64,000 bases of DNA. Source: Acidovorax sp. DW039. Its GTDB lineage: Bacteria; Pseudomonadota; Gammaproteobacteria; Burkholderiales; Burkholderiaceae_C. Positions 44,916 through 53,422 of the stretch are shown piece by piece. The notes below the pieces were generated by a model. It saw only the letters and a program-made list of their open reading frames with translations, was not told where the DNA came from and made no database searches. A program made the position numbers and the translations under genes. The stretch is from positions 4,157,501-4,221,500 of the forward strand of contig NZ_AP029019.1 of the NCBI RefSeq assembly GCF_037101375.1. Direction: 5' to 3'. How positions within the stretch are numbered: the first letter of the stretch is position 1; each line of letters begins with the position of its first letter.

Positions 44916-45293
44916 TCAGCCGGCTGACCGGTAGATGCGTGCAACATTGCCCGCAACACCAGAGCCCGCTTGCGGGTTGCCGTAGGTGGCAGACCCGGCA
45001 GAAGATGCTTGAGGAACCACAGCGGCCACCTGACGGTCTGTCAGCGCAGCAACCCGGGCAAGGCCCTCGCGCTGCAGGGCCAACTGGTTTCCAATGGTGG
45101 TCAAGCGTTCCTGCAATTTGGAAGGCAGGGCCGAAGCTTGCGGCGCCTGTTCGAGTGCCCATGTGAAACGGGCCGCTGCATCACGCAGTTCGGTGCTGGC
45201 AGTCTCCAGTGCCGCAGCATCCATGGTCAGCAGGGCGGCTGACACCTTCTCAATCTTGGTTTCAACGAAAACGAGGGCTTCTTCTAACGACAT
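44916..45293 (-). CDS. flgN: FlgN-like export chaperone
   Basis: A 125-aa helical protein directly after flgM, the usual place of FlgN, which chaperones the hook-filament junction proteins FlgK and FlgL. The sequence has amphipathic helices (ALVFVETKIEKVSAALLTM, LQERLTTIGNQLALQREGLARV in part) and a Gly/Ser-rich end. FlgN proteins are poorly conserved, so the call rests on size, helix content and position. ATG 45293 lacks a good ribosome site. Confidence 0.75.
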   Translation of the reverse strand: MSLEEALVFVETKIEKVSAALLTMDAAALETASTELRDAAARFTWALEQAPQASALPSKLQERLTTIGNQLALQREGLARVAALTDRQVAAVVPQASSAGSATYGNPQAGSGVAGNVARIYRSAG

Positions 45294-45332
45294 GGTGGGG
45301 TTGCGCCAGATTCAGCCTGGGAAGAGGTCTCG

Positions 45333-45650
45333 TCAGCGCGAGCGGGTGAAGAGTTCCTGAGCGTTGGAGAGCAATTTGTCCGCAATGGCCTCAGCATCTA
45401 CTGAAAACGTGCCGTTGCTGATGGCTGCACGAACTTCGCTCACACGCTTGGCGTCAAAGTCACTGCTGCTGCGGCCAGGCTGCTCCAGGGCTCGGGCTGA
45501 GCTGGATACGGTGACAGGCACACCGGCGGCCGACGCAGAGGCTGCGCCTTTTGCCACCCCTTCAGCAGCAGGGGCTGGACTTTTGGCCTGCTTGGCAAGC
45601 GTCGTCTGCGCCAGTGCGCCCGGGAGTTCCGGTGATTGACCTATTTTCAT
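45333..45650 (-). CDS. flgM: FlgM anti-sigma-28 factor
   Basis: FlgM binds FliA until it is exported through the finished hook. The 105-aa product has a disordered N-terminal half and the FliA-binding C-terminal helices (DAKRVSEVRAAISNGTFSVDAEAIADKLL, in part). ATG 45650 with GGAG 6 bases upstream is chosen. A sigma-28 promoter lies just upstream, so FliA drives its own inhibitor as in enterics. Confidence 0.95.
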   Translation of the reverse strand: MKIGQSPELPGALAQTTLAKQAKSPAPAAEGVAKGAASASAAGVPVTVSSSARALEQPGRSSSDFDAKRVSEVRAAISNGTFSVDAEAIADKLLSNAQELFTRSR

Positions 45651-45693
45651 CGCTCTCTCCACCACCCCTGTGATGTGGGGCTCAGTAGCAATG

Positions 45694-45720
45694 TCTTCGA
45701 CCTGTTTTTAGCGGACTTTA
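45694..45720 (-). promoter_or_regulatory. sigma-28 promoter of flgM
   Basis: On the minus strand TAAAGTCC (45720-45713, 6 of 8 to TAAAGTTT) is followed after exactly 11 bases by GTCGAAGA (45701-45694, 5 of 8 to GCCGATAA), between flgA and flgM, the location expected for the late flgM promoter. Confidence 0.65.
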
Positions 45721-45741
45721 GCCTTTTGTGCAGATAAATCT

Positions 45742-46476
45742 TCAAAGACGGATGGCTACTGTTCCATCTTCCTCCACAATGCCCGTAATCACACGACCAT
45801 TATCCATACGGACTCGCACAGTCTGCCCGGCAGACCCAGCAGTGAGGGCCTCACCGGCGGAAGTCACCGCATAACCTGGCCCCTGCGCCATCACCCTCAC
45901 CTGAGCCCCCGCCTTGAACAAACTGGGGGCCTTGATCATGGTCTGGCGCAAAGCCTGGCCTGCCATCAGTTGGCGTGATGCTGTCTGCCCCACCCACGCA
46001 TCCGCGTTGGCGACCACCGCTGCGGTGTCAGCAGCCCAGTCGACCTCCGCCTGCGTCGCGTCGTTGGCAGTCAGGACAGCCCCTGGTGCGACATTGGCCG
46101 TCAGCACCCAGGCCGGCCCCCACGCTTTGATGGTAACAGGTAGAAACACATTCCAGGGCGATGGGCCTTCCACACACCGCAATCCCAGGCGGGTACGTCC
46201 CCACAGCCGTGAGCCTGCAGGCAGGTAGGGTTCCACGCGCGCACAGGGGGCCAGTTTGAGGCGGCTGTCCAGCGCGCCAACGCTGACCTCCATGCGCAAA
46301 GACGCACCCGATGCCTGGTTGCGGGCCAGGGCTTCGTTCAGAAACTGCTGGGTGAGATGGCCCAGCTCAGCGGCAGGATCGGCGACAGCCTGGGCGTGAA
46401 CTCCCGTCGACAAGAGGACCGCTACGGCCACGCAAGCACTGCGAGCCAAAGATGAAAGGGTGGGCAAGGATGGCAT
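45742..46476 (-). CDS. flgA: FlgA P-ring assembly chaperone
   Basis: FlgA is a periplasmic chaperone for P-ring subunit FlgI. The 244-aa product has a signal peptide (cleavage after VHA) and the C-terminal SAF-like domain (NVAPGAVLTANDATQAEVDW, LMAGQALRQTMIKAP, FKAGAQVRVMAQGPGYAVTS). ATG 46476 with GGAG 7 bases upstream is chosen over the longer frame from 46524. It is divergent from flgB. Confidence 0.94.
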   Translation of the reverse strand: MPSLPTLSSLARSACVAVAVLLSTGVHAQAVADPAAELGHLTQQFLNEALARNQASGASLRMEVSVGALDSRLKLAPCARVEPYLPAGSRLWGRTRLGLRCVEGPSPWNVFLPVTIKAWGPAWVLTANVAPGAVLTANDATQAEVDWAADTAAVVANADAWVGQTASRQLMAGQALRQTMIKAPSLFKAGAQVRVMAQGPGYAVTSAGEALTAGSAGQTVRVRMDNGRVITGIVEEDGTVAIRL

Positions 46477-46620
46477 GTGCGCTCTCCGCAAAAGGGGCCT
46501 GCACATCTGCCCCCTGGTCAACAAGAGAGGCAGTACGGGCCATTACAACGCCCTCACTGTAGGACAGCCCAACCCCCTCCAAATGGCCGAACAACATCCG
46601 GAATCCTGGGCTCTTCGGGC

Positions 46621-46648
46621 TTTAGAAAAATGCGCCCGTTTCCATAAT
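46621..46648 (+). promoter_or_regulatory. sigma-70-like promoter candidate for flgB operon
   Basis: TTTAGA (46621-46626), a 16-base spacer, and CATAAT (46643-46648), about 60 bases before flgB, in the flgA/flgB divergent gap. The -35 is weak, which fits an activator-dependent (FlhDC-type) promoter; I cannot verify activator boxes. Confidence 0.35.
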
Positions 46649-46707
46649 CGAACCACGCCAAAACCCGTCCCGGGCGCTGGTGCCGATGCAGAGGATGTGA
46701 GGCAATC

Positions 46708-47172
46708 ATGCTTGACAAGATGACCGCCCAGCTGGGCTTTCAAGGCAACGCGCTGATCCTGCGCGCCGAGCGTCAGCGCGTCATCGCCAGCAATATTGCC
46801 AATGCCGACACCCCTGGCTACATCGCGCGTGATTTTGATTTTGCAAAGACGCTGCGCGAGGCCACGGAAACCCCAGGCAGCAACGTCGCAAAAACCTTTG
46901 CCAGCGCTGATCAAGGCCCCGCTGTGAGCACAGCCACATCAGACCCTAGGCACATCAAGGCGACGACCATGGGTTCAGGCTCTGCGTCCACGATTGGTGG
47001 CCCGGGCAAGCTGGGCTATGCCGTGCAGACACAACCCGCGCTGGACAACAACTCGGTGGATCTGGACCGCGAGCGCGCTGCCTTTGTGGACAACGCCGTG
47101 CGTTACGAAGCCACGCTGCGCTTCATCAACGGCAACGCCAAGACGATGCTGAGCGCCATACAAGGCCAGTAA
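46708..47172 (+). CDS. flgB: FlgB proximal rod protein
   Basis: A 154-aa rod protein, with the rod/hook N-terminal motif (QRVIASNIANADTPGYIARDFDF, partly cited) and C-terminal NAVRYEATLRFINGNAKTML. GAGG precedes the ATG by 5 bases. First gene of the flgB-H operon. Confidence 0.96.
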   Translation: MLDKMTAQLGFQGNALILRAERQRVIASNIANADTPGYIARDFDFAKTLREATETPGSNVAKTFASADQGPAVSTATSDPRHIKATTMGSGSASTIGGPGKLGYAVQTQPALDNNSVDLDRERAAFVDNAVRYEATLRFINGNAKTMLSAIQGQ

Positions 47173-47204
47173 AGCGGCGCACTGCACAGAAAGCGAGACC
47201 CCCC

Positions 47205-47609
47205 ATGTCCATGTTTTCCATCTTCAATGTCTCTGGCAGCGCCATCAGCGCCCAGTCCCAGCGGCTGAACGTGGTGGCCAGCAACCTGGCCAACGTCGAT
47301 GCCGTGGCTGGCCCGGATGGCAAGGCCTACAAAGCCCGGCAGCTGGTGTTCCAGGCGGCTCCCATGGGCTCCGACAGCGCCACCGGTGTGCGCGTCACCA
47401 CCATCAAGGAAAGCGACGCCCCCGGCCGCAAGGTGCATGACCCGTCTCACCCCTCCGCCGATGAGCAGGGCTACGTCACCCATTCCAACGTGAACGCCGT
47501 GGAAGAAATGGTCAACATGATTTCCGCCTCGCGCTCCTACCAGAACAACGTCGAGGTCATGAACACGGCCAAGACATTGCTCCTCAAGACCCTGCAGATG
47601 GGCCAGTAA
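47205..47609 (+). CDS. flgC: FlgC proximal rod protein
   Basis: A 134-aa rod protein with SGSAISAQSQRLNVVASNLANVD (partly cited) and the C-terminal NAVEEMVNMISASRSYQNNVEV motif. It follows flgB by 32 bases. No oddities. Confidence 0.97.
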   Translation: MSMFSIFNVSGSAISAQSQRLNVVASNLANVDAVAGPDGKAYKARQLVFQAAPMGSDSATGVRVTTIKESDAPGRKVHDPSHPSADEQGYVTHSNVNAVEEMVNMISASRSYQNNVEVMNTAKTLLLKTLQMGQ

Positions 47610-47626
47610 TTGTCTGGAGATAAGCC

Positions 47627-48289
47627 ATGATTTTCAGCTCCACCAGTGCGACCTCCAGTACGGCCAGCACCTCGACCACGACCAGCACAGCCAACCCGAA
47701 CACTGATCCGGCGGCAGCCCAAGACCGTTTCCTCAAACTCCTGGTCGCGCAGCTGAACAACCAGGATCCGATGAACCCTCTGGACAACGCCCAGATGACA
47801 TCGCAGATGGCTCAGATCAACACCGTAACGGGCATCCAGCAACTGAACCAGACCATGGCCAGCATGGCTGCACAGTTCAACTCCTTGCAGGTCATGCAAG
47901 GCACAGCGCTGGTGGGACGCAGTGTGATGACGGAGGGCAACAGCGTTTCCGTCACCGAGAGCACCGGCAAGGGCGGTTTCGAACTGCCCTCTGCCGCGAC
48001 AGGCGTCAAGGTCGAGATCCTGACCGCAGGGGGTCAACTGGTAGACACCGTTGACCTGGGCGCACAAACCGCAGGTCGCCACACGTTTGACTGGGACGCC
48101 AGCAAATACACCGGCAATACCAGCGGCCTGCAGTTCCGCGTCACTGCAGTAAACGGCTCCACCAAGCTCGACTCCACCGCCCTGAGCGTCGCCAAAGTCA
48201 CCGCTGCGGGGGCTGAAGACGGGCAGCTGGTGCTGAGCCTGTCCAACGGCAAGACCATCAACTACAGCCAGATCAAGGCCATGCTGTAA
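47627..48289 (+). CDS. flgD: FlgD hook cap/scaffold protein
   Basis: FlgD caps the growing hook. The 220-aa product has a Ser/Thr-rich start, the conserved FLKLLVAQLNNQDPMNPLDN, TSQMAQINTVTGIQQLN, and a C-terminal FlgD Ig-like domain. It sits between flgC and flgE. Confidence 0.97.
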   Translation: MIFSSTSATSSTASTSTTTSTANPNTDPAAAQDRFLKLLVAQLNNQDPMNPLDNAQMTSQMAQINTVTGIQQLNQTMASMAAQFNSLQVMQGTALVGRSVMTEGNSVSVTESTGKGGFELPSAATGVKVEILTAGGQLVDTVDLGAQTAGRHTFDWDASKYTGNTSGLQFRVTAVNGSTKLDSTALSVAKVTAAGAEDGQLVLSLSNGKTINYSQIKAML

Positions 48290-48336
48290 AGCGCCGCCCC
48301 CACACACCGCACGCAACGCCCAACCAGGAGAACACC

Positions 48337-49617
48337 ATGAGTTTCCAGCAAGGCCTCTCCGGCCTGAACGCCGCCAGCAAGAATCTGGACGTCATCGGCC
48401 ACAACATTGCCAACGCCAACACCACAGGCTTCAAAGCGTCGCGCGCGGAGTTTGCGGAAATGGTGGCCTCTGCCATCGGCTCTGCAGGTGGCTCCAATGC
48501 GGGCATTGGCGTGGAAACCGCCAACATTGCACAGCAGTTCACGCAAGGCAATCTGACCATCACAGGCAACAGCCTGGACGTCGCCATCAACGGCAACGGC
48601 TTTTTCACTTTGACCCAGCCCGATGGCTCCACAGCCTACACGCGCGCAGGCAACTTCAAGCTGGACAAGGTGGGCAACTTGGTCACCAACGACAGCGACA
48701 AGGTGATGGGCTACCCCGTGGACCCCGTAACGGGCCTTCGCACGGGTACCGACCCCATTCCCATGGTGTTCCCCACCGCGCAACCGATTCCCGCGAAGCA
48801 AACTACGACCATTACGGCGGAGTTCAATCTGCCAGCCACCGCCAAAGACGCGGCAGGCGACCCCACAGCCACCCCCCCAGTGCCAGCCACGCCACGTGCA
48901 ACCTACGGCACATCCATCAACGTGTACGACAGCCAGGGCGTGGCAAAGCCTATCAACCTCTACTTCCAGAAGACCGCTACGGCCAATACATGGGATGTGT
49001 ATGACAAGCTGGATGACCCTTCAGCCAGCCCACCAGTCGTGGCGACCAAGATCGGCACGATCGCGTTTGACAACACGGGCGCCATCGTGTCCCCGGCAGC
49101 CACACCACCAGCTACGGGGTTTCAGCTGCCGCTCACCGTGACGCCCTCGCCACCCAACCCGAACAGCCTGCCCACGTTCCCCGTGACGATCAAGCTGGAC
49201 GGCGTCACCCAAAGCGGCACCAAATTTGCGGTGTCCGACCTGAGTCAGGACGGTTACACCACGGGCGAGCTGACGGGCATCAACATCGAGAACAACGGGA
49301 TGATCATGACCCGTTACTCCAACGGTGTCACCCGCTCGGAAGGCCAGCTCGCCCTCTCCAGCTTCCGCAACACGCAGGGGCTGGCTTCTGTGGGCGGCAA
49401 CAAATGGGTGTCCACATTTGAGTCCGGCCAGCCCGTGGTGGGCATTGCCACGGATGGCAACTTTGGTGCGCTGCGCTCTGGCGCACTGGAAGACTCCAAC
49501 GTCGACCTCACCGCCGAGCTGGTCAACATGATGACCGCCCAGCGCGCCTACCAGGCCAATGCGCAGACCATCAAGACGCAGGACCAGGTGATGTCCACCC
49601 TGGTGAACCTGCGCTGA
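48337..49617 (+). CDS. flgE: FlgE hook protein
   Basis: The hook subunit, 426 aa. It has the N-terminal MSFQQGLSGLNAASKNLDVI, IANANTTGFKASRAEF and INGNGFFTL, a hook-specific middle, and the C-terminal LEDSNVDLTAELVNMMTAQRAYQANAQTI, in part. Pro-rich inserts near residues 170-190 and 270-285 (PTATPPVPATP, SPPNPNS) are a local feature. Confidence 0.97.
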   Translation: MSFQQGLSGLNAASKNLDVIGHNIANANTTGFKASRAEFAEMVASAIGSAGGSNAGIGVETANIAQQFTQGNLTITGNSLDVAINGNGFFTLTQPDGSTAYTRAGNFKLDKVGNLVTNDSDKVMGYPVDPVTGLRTGTDPIPMVFPTAQPIPAKQTTTITAEFNLPATAKDAAGDPTATPPVPATPRATYGTSINVYDSQGVAKPINLYFQKTATANTWDVYDKLDDPSASPPVVATKIGTIAFDNTGAIVSPAATPPATGFQLPLTVTPSPPNPNSLPTFPVTIKLDGVTQSGTKFAVSDLSQDGYTTGELTGINIENNGMIMTRYSNGVTRSEGQLALSSFRNTQGLASVGGNKWVSTFESGQPVVGIATDGNFGALRSGALEDSNVDLTAELVNMMTAQRAYQANAQTIKTQDQVMSTLVNLR

Positions 49618-49654
49618 TGCTGGCGAGTCACTGAGCTGAAGACGGAGATCCTCC

Positions 49655-50395
49655 ATGGACCGCATCATCTACACCACCATGACAGGGGCCAACGCCGCGG
49701 CCCACCGGCAGTCGGTGCTGGCCAACAACCTGGCCAATGCGTCCACCAACGGCTTTCGGGCAGAAATGTCCACCTTCCGCTCGGTGCCCATGCAGGGCGA
49801 CGGTTCCACCACCCGCGTGTTTGCGCTGGAAGCCACCTCTGGCTACCTCAACACCGCAGGCCCCGCCAAAACCACAGGCCGCAGCCTCGACGCCATGGCC
49901 ATGGGCAACGCGTGGTTTGCCGTGCAGGGGCTGGACGGCCTGGAGGCCTACACCCGGGCTGGCTCTTTCGATGTCTCTGCCGCAGGCCAGCTGGTTACGC
50001 CCTCGGGCCTGCCCGTGCTGTCGGATGGCGGTGCGCCCATCGACATCCCGCCCGGTGCGGAAGTCACCCTCGGCTCAGACGGGACCATCACTGCTCGCAC
50101 CGGTGGACAACGCCCTACGCCCGTGGGCCGGTTGAAGCTGGCCACCCCCACTGCGGAAGACCCGCTCAAGCGCGGCGACGATGGCCTGTTTCGCACCGCT
50201 TCGGGCGACCCCATGCCCAACGATGCGGCCGCCCGCATGCTCAGCGGCGCAGTGGAAGGCTCGAACGTGAACCCCGTGGAAAGCATGGTGGGCATGATCG
50301 CCGCCTCCCGGCAGTTTGAGCAGCAGATGAAGCTGCTGCAGACGGCCGAAACCAATGACAAGACTGCGGCCCAGCTGCTCAGCATCAACGGCTGA
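49655..50395 (+). CDS. flgF: FlgF rod protein
   Basis: A 246-aa proximal rod protein with MDRIIYTTMTGANAAAHRQ, VLANNLANASTNGFRAEM and the C-terminal EGSNVNPVESMVGMIAASRQFE. It follows flgE by 37 bases. Confidence 0.97.
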   Translation: MDRIIYTTMTGANAAAHRQSVLANNLANASTNGFRAEMSTFRSVPMQGDGSTTRVFALEATSGYLNTAGPAKTTGRSLDAMAMGNAWFAVQGLDGLEAYTRAGSFDVSAAGQLVTPSGLPVLSDGGAPIDIPPGAEVTLGSDGTITARTGGQRPTPVGRLKLATPTAEDPLKRGDDGLFRTASGDPMPNDAAARMLSGAVEGSNVNPVESMVGMIAASRQFEQQMKLLQTAETNDKTAAQLLSING

Positions 50396-50443
50396 TCACC
50401 CGCCCGCTACGCCCTACGCTGAACTGCCCCCAAGGAAACCGCC

Positions 50444-51226
50444 ATGTTCACAGCCCTTTACACCGCCAAGTCAGGCATGACCGTGCAGCAGACCAATATT
50501 GATCTGCACTCGCACAACCTGTCCAACGTCTCGACCACCGGCTTCAAGCGCAACTACGCCAATATTGAAGACTTGGCTTACCAGAACTACCGTCAGGTAG
50601 GGGCTGCCGCCACAGAGCAGAACCAGCTTCCCACAGGTCTGCACATGGGCCTGGGCGCACGCACGGTTTCCATTGGGCGCAACTTTGAGCAGGGCAGCCT
50701 GCAAGAGTCTAAGAACCAGCTGGATGCGGCCATCAACGGCAACGGCTTTTTTGAAGTCACCATGCCCGACGGCACCATCGGCTACACCCGCGACGGATCG
50801 TTCAAGGTCGACGCCCAGGGCCGCCTCGTCACCTCGGGTGGGCTGCCCGTGGCCAACGGCATTACCGTGCCACCCAATGCCATCAACATCAGCATCAGCA
50901 ACGATGGCAACGTCACTGCCACCGTGCCTGGCAACACCCAACCACAGCCGCTGGGCACCCTGGCCATGGCCGGTTTCGTCAACCCCGCGGGGCTGGAGCC
51001 CATTGGCCAGAACCTGTTCAAGGAATCGGCAGCGTCCGGCCAGCCGCAGCAAGGCACACCCGGCACCAACGGTCTGGGCATCATCAAGCAGGGCTTTCTG
51101 GAGTCTTCCAACGTCAATGTCGTGGAAGAGCTGGTCAACATGATCCAAACCCAGCGTGCCTACGAAATGAACTCCAAGGCCATCTCCACCACCGACCAGA
51201 TGTTGGCCAAGCTGAGCCAGCTGTAA
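50444..51226 (+). CDS. flgG: FlgG distal rod protein
   Basis: The distal rod subunit, 260 aa, with LYTAKSGMTVQQTNIDLHSHN, LSNVSTTGFKRNYANIEDL, INGNGFFEVTMPDG and the C-terminal LESSNVNVVEELVNMIQTQ. The length matches FlgG, which is tightly fixed in most species. Confidence 0.97.
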   Translation: MFTALYTAKSGMTVQQTNIDLHSHNLSNVSTTGFKRNYANIEDLAYQNYRQVGAAATEQNQLPTGLHMGLGARTVSIGRNFEQGSLQESKNQLDAAINGNGFFEVTMPDGTIGYTRDGSFKVDAQGRLVTSGGLPVANGITVPPNAINISISNDGNVTATVPGNTQPQPLGTLAMAGFVNPAGLEPIGQNLFKESAASGQPQQGTPGTNGLGIIKQGFLESSNVNVVEELVNMIQTQRAYEMNSKAISTTDQMLAKLSQL

Positions 51227-51277
51227 CCCGCAGCCGGGCAACGCCACTCACAGCCTCGCGACCCCAGGAGGGCCACC

Positions 51278-52015
51278 ATGAACGCACCCACATATCCCGC
51301 ATCCAGAACCCATGCCCCCCGCGCCGCCCAGGGCGGCAGGGGAGTCTGCACCGCAGCGCTGGCCGCTTGCCTGCTGGCATCAGGGTGCGCCAGCATGTCG
51401 CCACCGCCTCCTGTGGACATCTTGCCCACCACACCACCGCCCATCGCCATCGCGCCCCGTCCGGCGCCGCAAGCCGCCACAGGCAGCCTGTTCAACGCAG
51501 CCACCTACCGGCCATCGTTTGAAGATCGCCGTGCCCGTCTGGTAGGCGATCTGGTGACGATCCAGATCGTGGAGAACATCACGGCCAAGCAAGAGTCTTC
51601 CTCCACGCTGGACCGCAGCTCCAACGTATCGAATGCCGTGACGGCCCTGCCCTTCCTGAGCGCTGCCGATGCGGGCAACCTGGGCCTGGGTGCCAAGTCG
51701 GGTAACGCCTTTTCGGGCAAAGGTGGCACGGAAAGCGCCAACACCTTCTCAGGCTCCATCACCGCTACGGTGGTGGACGTGCTGCCCAACGGGCATCTGG
51801 TGGTGACGGGAGAAAAGCAGATTGGCGTCAACCAGAACGTGGACGTGCTGCGCTTTTCCGGCACCATTGACCCACGGGCCATGCAGCCAGGCAGCATCAT
51901 CAACTCCACCCAGGTGGCCAATGTGCGCATCGAGTCGCGTGGGCGTGGCTCGCAGGGTGAAGTGCAGGCCCAGGGCTGGCTCAGCCGGTTCTTCAACAAG
52001 GTCACGCCATTCTGA
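51278..52015 (+). CDS. flgH: FlgH L-ring lipoprotein
   Basis: FlgH forms the outer-membrane L ring. The 245-aa product has a lipobox (LLASGC, Cys at about residue 33), then LVGDLVTIQIVENITAKQESS, TVVDVLPNGHLVVTGEKQI and SGTIDPRAMQPGSIINSTQVA, in part. It is followed by a hairpin terminator candidate, a repeat copy and a second terminator candidate before flgI. Confidence 0.97.
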   Translation: MNAPTYPASRTHAPRAAQGGRGVCTAALAACLLASGCASMSPPPPVDILPTTPPPIAIAPRPAPQAATGSLFNAATYRPSFEDRRARLVGDLVTIQIVENITAKQESSSTLDRSSNVSNAVTALPFLSAADAGNLGLGAKSGNAFSGKGGTESANTFSGSITATVVDVLPNGHLVVTGEKQIGVNQNVDVLRFSGTIDPRAMQPGSIINSTQVANVRIESRGRGSQGEVQAQGWLSRFFNKVTPF

Positions 52016-52063
52016 GCGTCTCCGCCTCCGCCCGACTCTCAACACTCGGGCATCAAAATCGGC

Positions 52064-52093
52064 AATGGCTGCACTTTGACGTGCAGCCATTTT
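52064..52093 (+). terminator. terminator-like hairpin after flgH
   Basis: A perfect 11-bp stem (AATGGCTGCAC / GTGCAGCCATT) with a TTTGAC loop, followed by TTC. The T run is short, so termination may be partial. Confidence 0.65.
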
Positions 52094-52097
52094 CACT

Positions 52098-52150
52098 TCT
52101 CTTTTCATAGCAGCTTGCGCTTTTTCCATCTGCGCTAACGTGCGATTTGG
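52098..52150 (+). repeat. palindromic repeat, copy F
   Basis: A diverged copy in the flgH-flgI gap: TTTTCATAGCAGCTT, GCGCTTTTTCCATC, GCGCTAACG, then GATTT. The stem is weaker than in copies A and D. Confidence 0.6.
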
Positions 52151-52224
52151 CACTGAAATCCCGCGTTGAGCAGGGCATTTCTGCCCCTCCATCCGCCCAG
52201 CCGACGCACTGCAAATAACAGGTG

Positions 52225-52253
52225 AACCCGCTTCTTTTCGGGTTTTAGTTTTT
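52225..52253 (+). terminator. terminator-like hairpin directly before flgI
   Basis: AACCCG and CGGGTT arms with an 8-base loop, followed by TTTTAGTTTTT, ending only 17 bases before ATG 52270. It looks like a rho-independent terminator or an attenuator in the flgI leader. Confidence 0.65.
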
Positions 52254-52269
52254 GCCATGGCCGCCCACA

Positions 52270-53421
52270 ATGGCAGTCATGAAAGCCTCGTCCCACGCCC
52301 TCTGGCCGCGCAATCTGCGCGCACTCTGGCTCCTGCTGGCCGCAGTGCTGGCTGCAGTTGCGCCCAGCGCGCACGCCGTGCGCATCAAGGAAGTGGCCGC
52401 CGTGCAGGGCGTGCGCAGCAACCAGCTCACAGGCTACGGTCTGGTGGTGGGGCTGGACGGTACTGGCGACCAGACCACGCAGATGCCCTACACCACGCAG
52501 GCGTTGTCCAACTACCTGCAGCAGATGGGCATCACGCTGCCCCCAGGCACCTCCTCGCAGCTGCAGCTCAAGAATGTGGCCACCGTCATCGTGACGGCAC
52601 AGCTGCCCGCGTTTGCCCAACCCGGGCAAATGCTGGACGTGAACGTTTCGTCCATGGGCAATGCCAAGTCACTCAAGGGCGGCACCTTGATTGCCACTCC
52701 GCTGCGCGGGGCAGACGGAGAAATCTATGCCCTGGCCCAAGGCAACCTGGTGGTGGGGGGCGCAGGGGCTGCCGCCGGCGGCAGCAAGGTGCAGATCAAT
52801 CACCTCTCTGCCGGGCGCATCCCGCAAGGCGCGCAGGTGGAGCGCGCCGTGCCCACCCCGCTGCATGACGGTGACACCATCAACCTCGGGCTGAACGCCT
52901 CGGATTTCCAGACCGCCCGCAAGGTAGCGCAGGCCATCAACGCCAAGCTGGGCAATGGCCTGGCCACTGCTGTTGACGGGCGCACGGTGCAGGTGCGTGC
53001 ACCACTGGATCCCGGCGCGCGCGTCAATTTCATTGCCGACCTGGAAGAGCTGCCCCTGGAAAACACGGCGCCTTCGGCCAAGGTGGTCATCAACGCACGC
53101 ACCGGCTCCATCGTGCTGAATCAGGCGGTCACGCTCGGCTCGTGTGCCATCGCGCACGGCAACCTGTCCATCACCATCAACACCACCCCTGTCATCAGCC
53201 AGCCCAACCCGCTGTCACAGGGGCAGACGGTGGTCACGCAAAAGAGCGACATCACCATCAACCAGGAGCCCGGCAACATCATCCAGATGCCTCCTTCGGC
53301 CCAACTGGCAGATGTGGTGCGCGCACTCAATCAGCTGGGAGCCACACCGCAGGACCTGCTCGCCATCCTGCAGGCCATCAAGGCTGCTGGCGCGCTGAAT
53401 GCAGAGCTGGAGGTCATCTGA
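52270..53421 (+). CDS. flgI: FlgI P-ring protein
   Basis: FlgI forms the periplasmic P ring. The 383-aa product has a signal peptide (cleavage after AHA), then the mature start VRIKEVAAVQGVRSNQLTGYG, in part, and GLVVGLDGTGDQT. The start is unsure: ATG 52270 or ATG 52279, neither with a visible Shine-Dalgarno, and a terminator-like hairpin ends just upstream. FlgJ follows after 1 base. Confidence 0.94.
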   Translation: MAVMKASSHALWPRNLRALWLLLAAVLAAVAPSAHAVRIKEVAAVQGVRSNQLTGYGLVVGLDGTGDQTTQMPYTTQALSNYLQQMGITLPPGTSSQLQLKNVATVIVTAQLPAFAQPGQMLDVNVSSMGNAKSLKGGTLIATPLRGADGEIYALAQGNLVVGGAGAAAGGSKVQINHLSAGRIPQGAQVERAVPTPLHDGDTINLGLNASDFQTARKVAQAINAKLGNGLATAVDGRTVQVRAPLDPGARVNFIADLEELPLENTAPSAKVVINARTGSIVLNQAVTLGSCAIAHGNLSITINTTPVISQPNPLSQGQTVVTQKSDITINQEPGNIIQMPPSAQLADVVRALNQLGATPQDLLAILQAIKAAGALNAELEVI

Positions 53422-53422
53422 C

